The notes beneath the pieces are model-generated. The model was not told where the DNA came from and searched no databases. It saw only the letters and a program-made list of their open reading frames with translations. A DNA stretch of 64,000 bases from assembly GCF_000417875.1 (NCBI RefSeq), contig NW_006920892.1, positions 65,931 through 129,930 on the forward strand, written 5' to 3'. Source of the DNA: Pseudozyma flocculosa PF-1 (taxonomy: Eukaryota; Basidiomycota; Ustilaginomycetes; Ustilaginales; Ustilaginaceae). Below, piece after piece: positions 12,801 through 24,090 of this stretch; the first letter of the stretch is position 1, and every line of letters starts with the position of its first letter. Position numbers and translations under genes: made by a program.

Positions 12801-13378
12801 ACGTTTTTGTCCTTTGCGCCGAAGCCCTTGAGGAGGTGCTTGAGGAGGAGCGAGGTGAAGCGGGTGGCGGGCGTGTCCTCTTCCTCTTCCTCTTCGTCGT
12901 CATCGCCGGCGGCGGCGTCGTTGGCCTTTTGGGCGCGCGCCGCGATGCGGAACTGCTCCTGTGCATCTGCGGTGCGGGAAGAAGGGCCAGCGGAAAGGTT
13001 TCGGTGTCAGCCAAAGGGAGGGAGGGACGAGGAGGACAAGGAGGGTGAACATGGACGCGGGCTCCGCTCACAGGTTGCGTAGGCCGCGACAAACTTGCAG
13101 ATGCGGTCGGCGTTTGTGACGCCCTTTTTGATATGGAGGACGCGGTCGAGGCAGGCGAAGAAGACCTCGTTAAAGGCCTTTTCTCCGACGAGGCGGGTGC
13201 CCTTTGGCGTCTTTTCGGTGACGGCCGAGGCCTTTAGGTGGATGCGGTGGAGGGAGACGATGTTTTTGCGATGGTTTGCGAGCGAGTGCTGGGCCTCTTG
13301 GAAGTGAGGCGGGACCGAGGCGGGCAGAGACGCGAGCGTGGTGTTGGTCGTCGTCGTCGACGGCGGCGGCGGTGCAGC

Positions 13379-13411
<33 letters not shown>

Positions 13412-13462
13412 GGACGACGAGGGGCGGGTTGGCGCCCTGGCCGCAGCCACGGCGGTGGGCAT
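9872..13462 (-). CDS. Condensin complex non-SMC subunit CAP-G / Ycg1 / Cnd3
   Basis: Predicted 1113-aa HEAT-repeat subunit of condensin, which with Smc2/Smc4, the kleisin and CAP-D2 compacts mitotic chromosomes. Exons: 13462-13072, 12966-10877, 10850-10132, 10013-9872. Introns are 105, 26 and 118 bp. The N-terminus has a Gln-9 tract (about residues 19-27). The conserved start of the family follows (EKAFNEVFF, RICKFVAAY), then HEAT helices such as DKNVRLRCCGSVALL and DPSAEVRRAALFNL. A highly acidic linker followed by a Lys/Arg-rich patch lies near 565-615, as in fungal Ycg1. The C-terminal domain contains EMVTPAQVGLQLLEW and ends in an acidic tail. The 26-nt intron at 10851-10876 is unusually short; without it the frame stops within 16 codons, while removing it gives NQRRLQRHRVALLTILF and family-like sequence. 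The start is the ATG before the Gln tract. Divergent from the RRP42 gene. Confidence 0.88.
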
Positions 13463-13921
13463 TGTGGCGTGGTTGGGCCGAAGTTGTGCAGGGAGCAGAG
13501 TGTGGCGGTGGCAAAGTGCGATACGACAGCGAGGATCTGGTTGGCAGAGGCGGCCGGCCTGGTGATGGTGATGGTGGTGGTGGTGGTGGTGGTGGTGGTG
13601 GTGGCCGTGTTTGAAGCGAGCGGAGTGTTGGTCTGGCCAGGCCGTGTTTGTTGCTCTGGCGCCGTTGGGCTGCGTTGTGCGCGCGCCGCGTCCTTTGGGC
13701 AAAGGCTGGTCTCCGAGTCCCGAAGTCGGCCCTGGATTTTTCCTGCCTTCACGTGCCTCCACCTCGCCTGCCAACGTTGGTTTCGCCCGTCGCCGCCTTC
13801 TTCGACTGCTGCTCCTCCTCCTCCTTCTCACCACCACCACCACCGCCTCCTCCTTGCCGTGCGCCTCATTCTCCTCCTCCTCCTCTCCTCCTCCTCTCCT
13901 CCTCCTCTTCTCGCCGTCCTC
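13463..13921. promoter_or_regulatory. Shared divergent promoter region of the condensin and Rrp42 genes
   Basis: These 459 bp separate the two start codons and should carry both promoters. A GGT/TGG trinucleotide repeat lies at 13561-13605 and a CT-rich tract with CCTCCTCCT blocks at about 13795-13915, next to the Rrp42 start. No TATA box is evident. Confidence 0.5.
13561..13605. repeat. (TGG)n trinucleotide repeat
   Basis: A run of about a dozen GGT/TGG units, preceded by two GGTGAT units, lies inside the divergent promoter between the condensin and Rrp42 genes. Confidence 0.9.
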
Positions 13922-15345
13922 ATGCCCACTCACGCCCTATCCCGGGCGCAGTCCGACTTTTTCCTCTCGGGCCTCACCGCCGACCCAGCCCAACGCCACG
14001 ATGGCCGCTCCCTCCTCGCCTTCCGACCGCTCCACGTCGAGTCCGACATCGCAGCACAGGCAAACGGTTCAGCAACCGTCAACCTCGGCGGCACGCACGT
14101 CGTCTGCGGCGTAAAGGCAGAGGTTCGCTCCTTTGCAGACGACCTCGAAGACCAGGAGGCAGACGACCTCGCAGGCGACGACGACTACGACGACCTCGAC
14201 GCGGACCAGGATGGCGACGGCACTCCCTCCACTGGCAGAGGCAAAGTCAAGTGCTCCATCGAGTGGTGAGTCGCGGGGCGCCGCCATCCAGGACCCTGCC
14301 GTGATGTATCTCATTCTCAACCTCGCCCTCTCCGATCCCCCTCGCACCGCAGCTCCCAGTCGATCCTGCACACCTTCGACGCGCGCCACATCGACACCCT
14401 CACCGCCTCGCTCACGTCCACCGTCTCGTCGGTATTCTCGGCACGCTCCTCGCCAATACCTCTCTCGCAGCTCGTCATCATCCCACGCGCAAAGCACTGG
14501 ACACTCTACGTCGATATCCTCGTCACCTCGCTCTCGGGCGGCAACCTCTTCGACGCCGTCTTTGCGGCCATCTTTGCCGCGCTCTACGGCACCCGCGTCC
14601 CCACGACGCGCGGAGTCGCCTTCGAGGCGCCCTCGACCGTCTCGGCGACCGGCGACGACGGATCGACGCGCGGCGCATTCGAGAATGTCAAGGGCGACCT
14701 GGACCAGATGGGCATCAAGGGTCTGCTCAGGAGCAACAAGGAGGCCGCACAGGCCCGCGGCGCAGCAGCAGGCGACGGCGCAGGGACAAAGGCGGCCAGC
14801 AACAAGATTGTCGACTTCGAACTCGAGAACCAGCAGGATGAAGGCTTCCGTCTCGAGGCCAGGGAAAACGTCCCGCTCTGCATCACCGTCAACGTCGTGA
14901 GCATCGCCGGCCTCTTTCCAGCAGCAGAGGTAGCGGCAGCCTCGCTGGTCTCCGTGTTGTCGTCGTCGTCGGTGCCTTTCCTGACTTCCCTCCTCCCCCT
15001 CTCTCGCTCTTTCTCTCTCTCTCTCTCTCTCTTTGTTTCCGTCGGTCGCCTCACCAGCTACCAAAAACCTATCTGCTCGACGCGACCATCGACGAAGAGG
15101 CATGTATACCCTCGCGCGTCCACGTCATTGCATCACGGACGGGCCGCATTCACGCGGTAAAGGTGCAGGGATCGCAGGAGATTGCGTCCGGCCGGATCAA
15201 CGAGGCCATCCGCATCGGTACCACCCAGGCCTCCAGGCTCGCAGACGCCCTCAGAGCACAGCTCGATGCAGAGGCCGGCGACGACGAAGACCAGGAGGAG
15301 GGGGAAGAGGGAGAAGAGGTCGACGGTATGGCGCTCGATGTTTGA
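13922..15345 (+). CDS. RRP42: Exosome core subunit Rrp42 (EXOSC7-like, RNase PH fold)
   Basis: Predicted 391-aa subunit of the hexameric RNase PH-like ring of the RNA exosome, which guides RNA to Rrp44/Rrp6 for 3'-5' decay and rRNA/snoRNA processing in nucleus and cytoplasm. Exons: 13922-14265, 14353-14896, 15058-15345; introns of 87 and 161 bp keep phase. Family landmarks: RAQSDFFLSGL and the DGRS motif near the N-terminus, ATVNLGGTHVVCGVKAEV, then HWTLYVDILV..SGGNLFDAVFAAI, ENVPLCITVNV and TYLLDATIDEEA. Eukaryotic ring subunits of this type have lost phosphorolytic activity. An Asp-rich insertion of about 30 residues follows VKAEV (near 70-100), and the C-terminus is a Glu/Asp-rich tail, making it longer than human EXOSC7 (about 290 aa). 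The second intron contains a (CT)n tract before its acceptor. Confidence 0.9.
15001..15033 (+). repeat. (CT)n microsatellite in an Rrp42 intron
   Basis: A CT-dinucleotide tract in the second Rrp42 intron, about 25-55 bp before the acceptor at 15056-15057. It probably serves as the polypyrimidine tract. Confidence 0.85.
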
Positions 15346-15521
15346 CTTCGAGATGCGATAAACTGAGCGGCATCCAGGGCTTTTCTTTTCCCTCGAATTA
15401 AACACGTTCTTTTCCACATCCCTGTCGTCCCTGAGCTCCCCTCTCGTCCCTTTCTGCCCTCAAAAACTCAGCTCATGGATAGCCTCGGAGCCGCACGGCA
15501 CGTAAGCTGTGCGCTCGGGGA

Positions 15522-15669
15522 TCACCCACGAGCCACCAACTCGAGCACGTCGTCGGGAAGAGCGGGCTGGTCGGCCCACTCGTGCCACCACTGCTCGACG
15601 TCGAGGGCGCGCGCCGAGTGGGCGGGCGTCGGCACGGCAAAGATGGCGCTCGCCAGCCAGCGCACCCTG

Positions 15670-15700
<31 letters not shown>

Positions 15701-18195
15701 CCTTGCCCTCGCTCTCGCGCTGCAGGCTGATTTCCGCTCGGAGCGAAGGAAAGAGGGATCGAGGCGTGCAGATGTTGGAGCTGGCGTCGCCCCGGACGCA
15801 CTCGCCCTGGCGTCGTTCTTGTCGTCGCTTTTGCTGCTGGTCTTCGGCTCCCGACGCCGCCGACGACGACGATGCGGGCAGCTGGTCGGACAGGTCCAGG
15901 ATGCCGACGACGCCCGCCTTGCTGCTCGCCAGCGCCGCGCCCTCTGCCTCGTACCGGCACTCTGCTCGGATCGCGTCCGTCGACGACACCAGGGGAAGCA
16001 GCCTCTGCTCTCCCTCGGCCTCGTTGGCGTGCAGCGCGTAGGCCGCGTCGTTGAGCAGCATCGTACCCTCGTAGCCCCGGCCCGCGCTGTCAGAGGGCAC
16101 GAGCTCGAGCTTGTGCACGCGCAGGTACCAGAACCGGTGCCGTCCCTCTGCGCCACTCTCGCCACTGCCGCCAAGCGCCGACGGCGGATAGAGGAACGTG
16201 GTGCACCTGACGCCGTTGGTGACGCGCCACGACGACTTCATCCTCCCGCTCGCGTGGCCCGCCTCAACGTCAAAGCTCTGGCGCTTGACGGTCCACTGGT
16301 CACTCTGCGGATCCAGGCAGACGGCGAGCGTGCTGTCGGCGCCGAGCTGCTGCAGCCCCCAGATGCCCGTGGGCACGCTGTAGCCAAACGCCGACGAGTA
16401 GGCGTCCTTTGCGTACTTGGACGAGCCGGCGCGCATCGGGTAGTGCGGCGACTGGCCCGCCGAGAGGAGGAACGTGTGGTGCAATCGGCCCTTGCTCGCG
16501 CGCAGCAGCGTGTGGCCGATGTGGGGCAGCGAGACCTGCTTGGGCAGCGAGGCGATGGGCAGCGGCTCCTCGGTGGCCGTCCAAAAGGCATGGTCGGCCG
16601 GCAATGCGAGCGGAAGGTAAGAGAGGCAGGCCCAGTACGGCGAACCGGGCGAGTTGTAGTCCTCGGTCTGCAGCAGCGGGGTCGAAGGGGGCACGCCTGA
16701 GAGTTCAGCACTCGCAGGATCTACCTTGTCACGCAGCGGAGCAGAACAGCGAACGCCACGCGGGGGGCACCCACCAGGAACTGGTTGTTCGAGTAGGCAT
16801 ACCCGATGCTGAGGATGCCGCCCTCGTTGAAGATGGGCTGGGCGCTCCACCAGCGCAGGTGGCGCAGCAAGAGGCCCTTGACGATGCCCCAGTTGAGCGA
16901 TGCCGGCAGCTCGATGCCAGCGAAGGCGGCGGCGGCCCAGAAGCCGGCCTGGGCGAAGCGGTAGGTCATGCTGCGTCCGAAGGGGATCGCCCGGCCCTCG
17001 GGGTCAAAGTAGGGCACCATGTCGCTGTTCGCCAAGCGCCAAGCCACCAGAGCGGGACCGTCAGCACGGACGGACGTCAAACAAGGTTCGGAGAATCAGC
17101 CGATGCTCGGAGATTTTCTTTGCCGCGGCGACGTCGGCGAAGGGCGCAACTCACCTCGCGAACTGCTGGGCCCTCTGCCCAAACACCTTGGCCCTCTGCG
17201 GGTCCGAATCCTCGGCCAGCTTGGCGTAGACGAGGGGCACGAGCTGCAGCGCGAAGCCCGTCGAGTAGTAGTCGCACTGCATGTGGCCGTCGGGCACCAC
17301 CGTGACGTCCTCGCCGCGGAACGCGGTGCGGGTCCCATCGGCGCCGGCGACGACCGAGCGGGGCTTCTTGGGGCCATCGGCCGACCAGCCGCGCTCGAGG
17401 CAGAACGATTCCATGAACTCGAGGTCGGCGTCGAGCCGGCTGGCCGAGTACTCGGGCGCCCCGACGGTGCGCAGGCCCAGGTTTGCGCTGACGCGGAACC
17501 AGCGCCAGTTGGCTGGGCCGCCGAGGGGAAGATGGGGCAAGAAGCGGTGTCAGCGCGCCGGCATGGTAGGACTGCGCGGCTGACACTTGCGTCAGACCAT
17601 CGGTACGCCGCCTCGATGGACTCACTGTCGGGCATCTCGCGAGAGTTGAGGCTGCCGAGCCAAGCGTTGATGTTGTCCTTTTGCCGCTGCTCGAGGGGGT
17701 GGTAGAAGGTCTCGGGGCAGTAGGCGAGTGCGAAGCCAATGGCGCACATCTCGACCATGCGCCTGAAGGCGTGCGACGGGTAAGCGTTGAAAACGAAGGC
17801 GTCAGCGAGGGGTCAGCGAGTTGGTCCTGCCCGGTCTGCCTCGCCAGCACTCACTGGTCGCGGTCCTGGCAGGTGCCCCAGTACTCTGGGCTGTCCGGAT
17901 CGGTGCCGTTGATGAGGCCCTGTACCCATCTTTGGGCGCCCTGGCCCTGGAGCTGATCGGCGAGGCCGCCCTTGATGAGGGGCACGAGGGCCCAGAGCGG
18001 TCGAGAGAAGCCCTCGAGCTGTGCTGCGACCTCGTCGTAGTGGGTCCCCGTCGATCCGAGCTTAACCCTGGCGCCGCCCTTTGAGGTGAAGGGAGCGAGC
18101 GAGTCGAGCAGGAAGCGCGCCGACGAGGCAAAGTCGTCCCTGGTCTGGAATGGATTGCCGGCGAAGCGAGCCGTGGTGCTGGTGCTGTTCGACAT
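15522..18195 (-). CDS. DUF2264 domain-containing protein
   Basis: Predicted 756-aa protein in five exons: 18195-17855, 17762-17587, 17512-17155, 17024-16775, 16667-15522, with introns of 92, 74, 130 and 107 bp, all in phase. The assembled sequence shows the DUF2264 pattern: NPFQTRDDF near the start, [13 protein letters not shown], a [13 protein letters not shown] block, [19 protein letters not shown] and [13 protein letters not shown], consistent with an alpha/alpha-barrel fold. The biochemical function of the family is not established; no signal peptide is evident. For the last intron I chose the acceptor at 16668-16670 because it restores [10 protein letters not shown]; an alternative acceptor at 16697 would need a poor donor. 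An in-frame CCCTCA hexanucleotide repeat (15669-15708) encodes a Gly-Glu run near the C-terminus. The gene is convergent with Rrp42. Confidence 0.85.
15669..15708. repeat. In-frame hexanucleotide repeat (CCCTCA)n
   Basis: About six CCCTCA units inside the last exon of the DUF2264 gene. On the coding strand they read GAG-GGT, giving a Gly-Glu run. Unit changes would keep frame and vary protein length. Confidence 0.9.
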
Positions 18196-21131
18196 GGTTG
18201 GGGATCCGCTGCTATCGCTGAAGAGGGCAAGATTTGAGGTGGAAGTCGTCTTTGGCGGGCAGCGGCGAGGGATCTGAAACGGGAGCAAGCAATGCAATTT
18301 TTCGTCTATATGAGCACGGTGGGGGCAAAGATCTGTGGTGTCGGTGGATGAGAAGGAAAGCAGCTGCTACGGCAGGTATCGATAGAGACGGGCAAGGGGA
18401 TCCCGCCGGGGCCACCTCGACAACAGAGCGAGCTCTGGTCGCGGTGACGAGGTCGACGTCGGCCTGGATCCGCAACCGTTGACCGGCGACGTCTGCTGCC
18501 GCCATTGTTCATGTCTGGGCTGGACCCTGGAGGAAGTAGCCCTAGTGCCGTAACAAGCCGCTCGGCTGGTCCTCAGCAGCAGCAGGCCGTCGAGGCGGGG
18601 CCCCCTTGTTCCAAGCAGCTCGCGATTGCACGCAGACGCCAGCATCGCGGGTCGGATCAAGGGCTGCTGTCGGTTCGGTACAGATGGGGGCCAATAGGAG
18701 ATTCGGACCGGGAAGCCGAACACGGTGTGGGGGAAGAGCATACGAGAGGCGGAACGAGGGCAAACCAGCGCAGGCAAGTCCAGCGTGCGGGACATCCGAA
18801 CCGCTCACGATGAAGCGTGGCATGGCCCGGCAGGCAGGCAGGCACGCAGGGAGGCTGCCTGGCAGGTGGAAAGACAAGTTGCCGGACCACTTGTTGCCGC
18901 CGCATGACCATGATGAGGACGAGCCGGGTCAACAAGAAGGACGGATGAGGCCGTCGCGGTCGCCTTCATCGTCGAAGAAGTTGGGGCGCCAAGAGCGAGA
19001 GATCTCGTTTCGGATGCTGCCTTGCTTTCAACCAGCAGGGACGGGCGGATCCGCGCTGCTGAAGGTTGGGTTCGCGGGTGCTTGCCGCACGGAGCGCTCG
19101 GCGTTGGCCTGTCCTGCTTGGCTGCGGCAGGTGTGGGTCGAGGCGGATGCGAGCGTGCTGGCGCTTACGCTTGGCTGGCTTGCTAGTTCAGGTACCGGTA
19201 CCGCACCTCGTATCGGAAAGGTCGGCGCTGGCTGCCTGGGCTCGTCCCCCTCACTCTGCTCACGCTCGGAGACCGACATGAGATTGCCGGCGGGTGGACC
19301 CATTGGATCAGTGCGGACACATGGGCGGCAGCGCGGGGGAAAGGGGGGGGGGGGCCTAAGCAGGGGAAAGCGGAAGAAAGGAAACCCGGAGACAATCGAG
19401 CAAGGCGCGGGGGGCAAATAAAGCGAAGGCCGGCAAACTGGAGTCGCCCTGTCCAGAGGCGGCCTTTGACGCCCTCCCCCCCTCCCCCCTCTCCCCCCCC
19501 ATCGATCGCACCCCGTCCACTCGACACCGGTTCGCTTTGTAAGGTCAGGCCAGGCCAGTCCAGGCCAGGCCAAGCTGGGTTTCATGCCACGCAGGAGGCC
19601 AGCAGGCTAGGCCTGGCCATCACGAGCGGGCCCCCCTCTGCGATCCCGTCGCCGGCCATGAACGGTCAAGTGTCAGCGACGGCGACCGTATGTATGGCCG
19701 GTCATCTCAACCCGTCCACTGCGTCCTGCCAGAAGCGTGGGGCTCGCCAGTGGTGTCGCTGGTGTGGCAAGCAAGCTGCTTGAAGGATCAAGAAGCCGTG
19801 GGGCCCCAAGCAGGCCCACGACCCGGGCTGCGATCTTCTTGGCGTTACTCTTGATGGAGGATGGTGACGGCTCGGTCGATGGCCTCTTCTTGGTCGTCGG
19901 ATCGGCCCATCCGAGCCTGGACTCACATCAGGTCCTGCTACCCGGACTGTCGGCCTGCCCTTGGCGTGCCAGGCACGGGTACTCCAAGCACGGGACCATG
20001 CACGTACATAAGATCATGCAAGCGAGCCAGCTAAGCTGCTGCTACTCGGGTGGTGCCGATGGGTGCAGCGTGCTGGCTGAGCTGCGTGTAGACGTGCGTT
20101 CGATATCCATCTCTTGCAGGCGGCCAGACGAGCGAAGCCTGGCGAGTCTCGCGCCGTATGGACGGACGGACGCGCTCGACTACCGTGCGACGACACTCCT
20201 GTCGGCTTCTCGATAGGCAGGGAGCTGCTCCCGCCCTGGTGGACTGCTTTTAAACGCTTTCTCCGTCGGGTCTTGCCCATTGTCGAGGGGACGTTGAGGC
20301 TGCTGCTGCGGCCTTTCCGATGGCAGTTCCGGGACCTTCTTGATGAAGACGGGGCAGGCTGCACACTCGAGCGTGCGCCCGATCCGGATCCACGTCCGAG
20401 ACCTGGTCTGGTCTGGCCAGCTCGGATGCGGGTTTCGAACCGTCCGCCACAGCTATCTTAGCTCTTGCTTGCTCTTGCTGCGCCGGCCGGGGCGCAGCTG
20501 CAGCCCGTCCGGACACGGTACGGTGGGCCACGAGGAGCTGATTCGTCGATGGACTTGCTTAGCTTGTTGGCTGTCCTGCCTATCACGACGTGGCACGAGG
20601 GGATGCACACGGCCGCTCTGTTGCAGCTTGCAGGCCTGCGATGCGACGGACCGAGCAACCAACCAGACAAGGCCCGCCTGTCTACATCCATGGAGCGGCG
20701 TCTTCGATCTTGGTGCCTGTCTCGAGCCCAGCCGCATGCTCGACGTACGGTAAGGCACGGTGGTCGCGGGCCCCGCGCTCTCGGGCCTGACCTCCCCCCG
20801 CTCTGGCGGGCAGAAAAGTCGACGCCGCTGCTTTGCCGAAACGTCCGCCTTCCCCGCAGCACGACAACGCTTTGCTTGCCTGCCTACTGTAGGCTGCTGG
20901 TGCGTCGCCTCGCCTCGCTCCGCCTTGTCTAGCCCCGACTCTGCTTGCCGTCGCCGCCAGTCGTGTCGGCGGCGAAGGCGGCGGCGCGGCTGTTGGCCCA
21001 CTCTGACCATCCACCGTACCCACCCACACCTACGCCCACGGAACCCTGGCGCGCCAGGCCCCTTCATTTCGCTCGCCACCGGAGGCTCGCCTCTTGGACG
21101 AGTCTCGGCTTGCTGCATCTGGGCCAGGCTT

Positions 21132-21175
21132 CTCGCCCTCGCCCTCGCCCTCGCCCTCGCCCTCGCCCTCACCCT
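21132..21175. repeat. (CGCCCT)n hexanucleotide repeat
   Basis: About seven CGCCCT units in the intergenic region upstream of the sugar transporter. It resembles, but is not identical to, the coding CCCTCA repeat at 15669-15708. Confidence 0.85.
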
Positions 21176-21672
21176 GTCGTCTGCCTCGATGCCGGTACGA
21201 TTCCCTGTCTCCCCCTCGTCCTCTTCAGCCCCCTTTTCCCCCACACTAGCGTGGAGACGGACGTACGCTTCCTCACCTGCTGCCGTTGCAACACGGTACA
21301 GGACCTTGGCTTCCCGCCGTCCCTTTTCCCTGCCTTGCGCTTGACCCTCGGCCCCCTTGTCGTCCACTTCGTGACGAGCTCCCGCACCTAGAAGATCGTT
21401 TGTCCACTTCCTGCCTGCTCCCCTCCACGTTGTCGGACTTTGGACCCGCTCCTCGCTCCTCGCACTGGCTGCCACGCATAAGGCATCCGTCCCCACCGCC
21501 TTCGGTCCTCGTCGTCTCAAGCCACCACGCCAAGGCCATTTTCGCCCTGAGGCGCCTCGTTAGGCCCCCGCCTTGGTTTCCCCATCCTACCCCATACCCC
21601 GCACACCTCGAACCCGGGGGGGAGAGGCTCCCCACACTCTGCTCTGCCTTCCTCTTTCCACCAGGCACAAAC

Positions 21673-21716
21673 AGCAAAGCAAGCAAGCAAGCAAGCTAAG
21701 CAAGCGAGCAAGCGAG
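21673..21716. repeat. (GCAA)n tetranucleotide repeat
   Basis: A degenerate run of GCAA/GCGA units in the transporter upstream region, about 650 bp from the ATG. Confidence 0.8.
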
Positions 21717-22055
21717 ACCAGGCGACCCCCGTCGCATGGCAAAGGCGGCTGTCAGCGCACATTGCCCACCCTGATACAGAGCGACTACCGCCTGTCGCCT
21801 GCCGCCCGCCGCCCGCCTCGACGCCGGGTCCATACAGGTGGCCACCAAGCGCGCCACCGGATCACCGTGGGCGCCCCGCCGCCTTGCCCCGCGTCCGTTG
21901 GCCTTCCCCCCGCCCGCTGGTCCCCTCGTCCCCTTGTCCCTCCGTCCCCGCCCCCGCTTCCTGCTGCACCCCAGAGCCGGCAACCATTGTCCCAGCCGAG
22001 CGCAACCCTACGAGCCGCAACGCAAACCTTGCACGCTTCATCGTTAGGCCATCCG

Positions 22056-22064
22056 GTATAAAGG
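22056..22064 (+). promoter_or_regulatory. Candidate TATA box of the sugar transporter gene
   Basis: GTATAAAGG lies about 300 bp upstream of the transporter ATG at 22363 and is a close match to a TATA consensus. The CT-rich leader and CCACCA repeats that follow fit a fungal 5' UTR. Confidence 0.55.
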
Positions 22065-22362
22065 CGAGCGCCATCGTAGACCAACGATATCCCTTCTCTC
22101 TCCGCCTTCACCGACCCTGGTCCCTTCGCCCCGCCCCGCCCCGCACCACGCCACCGACACCACCACCACCACCACCAGCAACCGGCGTCGTCCTCGTCAA
22201 GGAACGGATACCTTTCGACGCCCCACACAGCTGCCCGCCTCCCTGCTGATACCCGGTGCACGTGTCCACCGCCCCACGGCTCGCCCCAGCGCCCACCTTC
22301 CAAGAAACCCCGAGCGAGTATCTGACGCGCCGGCACGCAACGCCGCACCACCGTCGCCAACC

Positions 22363-24090
22363 ATGGCTTCCACGGCAAAGGAGTCGTTCTTTGTCAACAT
22401 CCATGTCTACTTCCTCGCCCTGATCGCCTACTTTGGCATCTTCCTCTTCGGTGCGTCCCGTGCCCCTCATTTTCCGCCCAGCATCACAGGCCCGCCTAGC
22501 CGTCGCCGTCGCCGTCGCCGTCGCTGACCTCATCATCCTTCCCCCCTCTTCTGCTCTGCTACTCTTCACCATCATTCAGGCTGGGAGACTGGTGTCGCCG
22601 GAGGTGTCGTCTCGCAGCAGTTCTTCCTCGACGCGTTCGGGCTCAAGGACAAGAAGAAGGTCTCGTCCATCGTTGTCGCCATCCTCCAGGCCGGCGCCTT
22701 TGTCGGCTCGCTCCCCGCCCCCGTCCTCTCCAACAAGTATGGCCGCAAGAAGGTCCTCTTCGGCTACAACCTCATCATCGCCCTCGGCAGCACCCTCCAG
22801 ACGGTGCCCGGCGTCGGCGACAGCGTCGTCTGGATCTACGTCGGCCGCATCGTTGCCGGTTTCGGCATCGGCGGCATCACCTCGATCGCCTCGGGCTACG
22901 TCTCCGAGTGCTGCCCCAAGAATGTGCGCGGCAGGATCACGGGCATGTTCCAGGTCATTGTCGCCGCCGGCGTCATGGTGTCGTACTTTGTCAACTACGG
23001 ATCCAAGAAGAACCTCAAGGGCGCCCAGATCTGGCGCGTTCCCTTTGGCTTCCAGCTGGTGCCCTCGGGCCTCATGGCCATCGGCCTCCTCTTTGCCAAG
23101 GAGTCGCCCCGCTGGCTCGCCAAGGTCGGCCGCACCGAGGAGGCGCTCCGCAACCTCGCTTTCCTCCGTAGGAAGCGCCCGGACTCGGACGAGGTCGTGG
23201 CCGAGATGGCCGAGATCAACGCTGCCATTCGCGAGGAGCAGCTGACCCAGGTCACGCTCAAGTCGTGCATCACCACCAAGGGCACCAACATCCGCTTCTT
23301 CATCGCCTTCCTCCTCTTCGTCTTCCAGCAGTGGTCTGGCCAGAACACGGTCTCGTACTTTAGCCCGCAGATCTTCAAGTCGATCGGCTACAAGGGCGAG
23401 ACGTCGGCGCTCCTCGCCTCGGGCATCTACGGTGTCGTCAAGTTCGCCGCCACCGGCCTCTGGGTCTTTTACGGCGTCGAGACCGTCGGCCGTCGCTGGT
23501 CGCTCTTCAGCTCCACGTTTGGCATGGGCGTCCTCTTCTTCATCATCGGCGGCCTGCTCAAGAACTACCCGCCCGACGCCAACGCCGCCAGCCCCTCGGC
23601 TTCGTCGCAGGCCATGGCCGCCATGGTCTACCTCATCGCCGTCGTCTACTCGCTTGGCGTCGGCCCGCTCTGCTGGGTCTACGTGTCCGAGATCTTCTCC
23701 AACGGCACCCGTCACTGGGGCCTCGCCCTCGCCTCGGCCACCCAGTGGCTCTTCAACTTCTCCCAGGCCTGGGCCAGCCCGTACATCATCGAGGACATGG
23801 GCTACAAGGCCTTCTTCTTCTTCGGCGCGCTCAACATCGGCGGCTTCGCCGTCTTTGCCTTCTTCCTGCCCGAGACCAAGAACAAGTCGCTCGAGGACAT
23901 GGACATCATCTTTGGCTCCATCACGCAGGAGCAGCGCGACCGCGACATGGCCAAGGCGCAGGAGGACATCGACTACTCCAAGGCGCACGTCGGCCACCTC
24001 GACTCCGAGTCGCGCGGCCGCGACGGCGCCAGCGTCGAGGACGAGAAGAAGTCCAACGACGAGACCCGCTACAGGACCACCACGCCCTGA
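22363..24090 (+). CDS. MFS sugar/quinate-type transporter
   Basis: Predicted 532-aa plasma-membrane transporter of the sugar porter family. Exon 1 (22363-22450) and exon 2 (22580-24090) flank a 129-bp intron; the join restores LFGWETGVAGG, the TM1 motif of this family. About 12 membrane segments. Signature motifs: NKYGRKKVLFG (the GRK loop), ESPRWLAKVGR, QQWSGQN in TM7, VETVGRRW, and PETKNKSLEDMD after TM12. The C-terminal tail is hydrophilic with acidic and basic residues and may be a site of regulated turnover. QQWSGQN and overall similarity suggest the quinate/sugar-acid subgroup rather than a classical hexose carrier, but the substrate cannot be assigned from sequence. The ATG at 22363 sits in CCAACCATGG. 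Confidence 0.9.

Larger units (their letters stand above)
18196..22362. other. 4.2-kb gene-free region upstream of the sugar transporter
   Basis: Reading frames here are short or low-complexity and resemble no protein family. Contents: AGGCC/CCTGGCC tracts near 19544-19572 and 19602-19618, a CT/CCCT-rich block near 19468-19500, (CGCCCT)n at 21132-21175, (GCAA)n at 21673-21716, and a TATAAAGG site near 22056 belonging to the transporter. Non-coding RNAs or very small genes cannot be ruled out by eye. Confidence 0.5.

Noticed and set aside
11387..13048. 553-codon plus-strand frame
   Set aside because: Antisense to the condensin gene, whose spliced product matches a known family.
16692..16699. 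Alternative acceptor for the last DUF2264 intron
   Set aside because: It requires a GTGCCC donor to keep frame, while the acceptor at 16668-16670 pairs with a GTGGGT donor and restores the family motif.
18606..19421. 271-codon plus-strand frame
   Set aside because: Composition is random-like, it crosses intergenic repeats and resembles no family.
20430..20450. TTCGAACC resembling a tRNA T loop
   Set aside because: No paired T stem, anticodon arm or acceptor stem can be built around it on either strand.
20453..21520. 355-codon minus-strand frame with an Arg-Ala repeat
   Set aside because: The repeat is the complement of the CGCCCT microsatellite and the rest shows no protein-like features.
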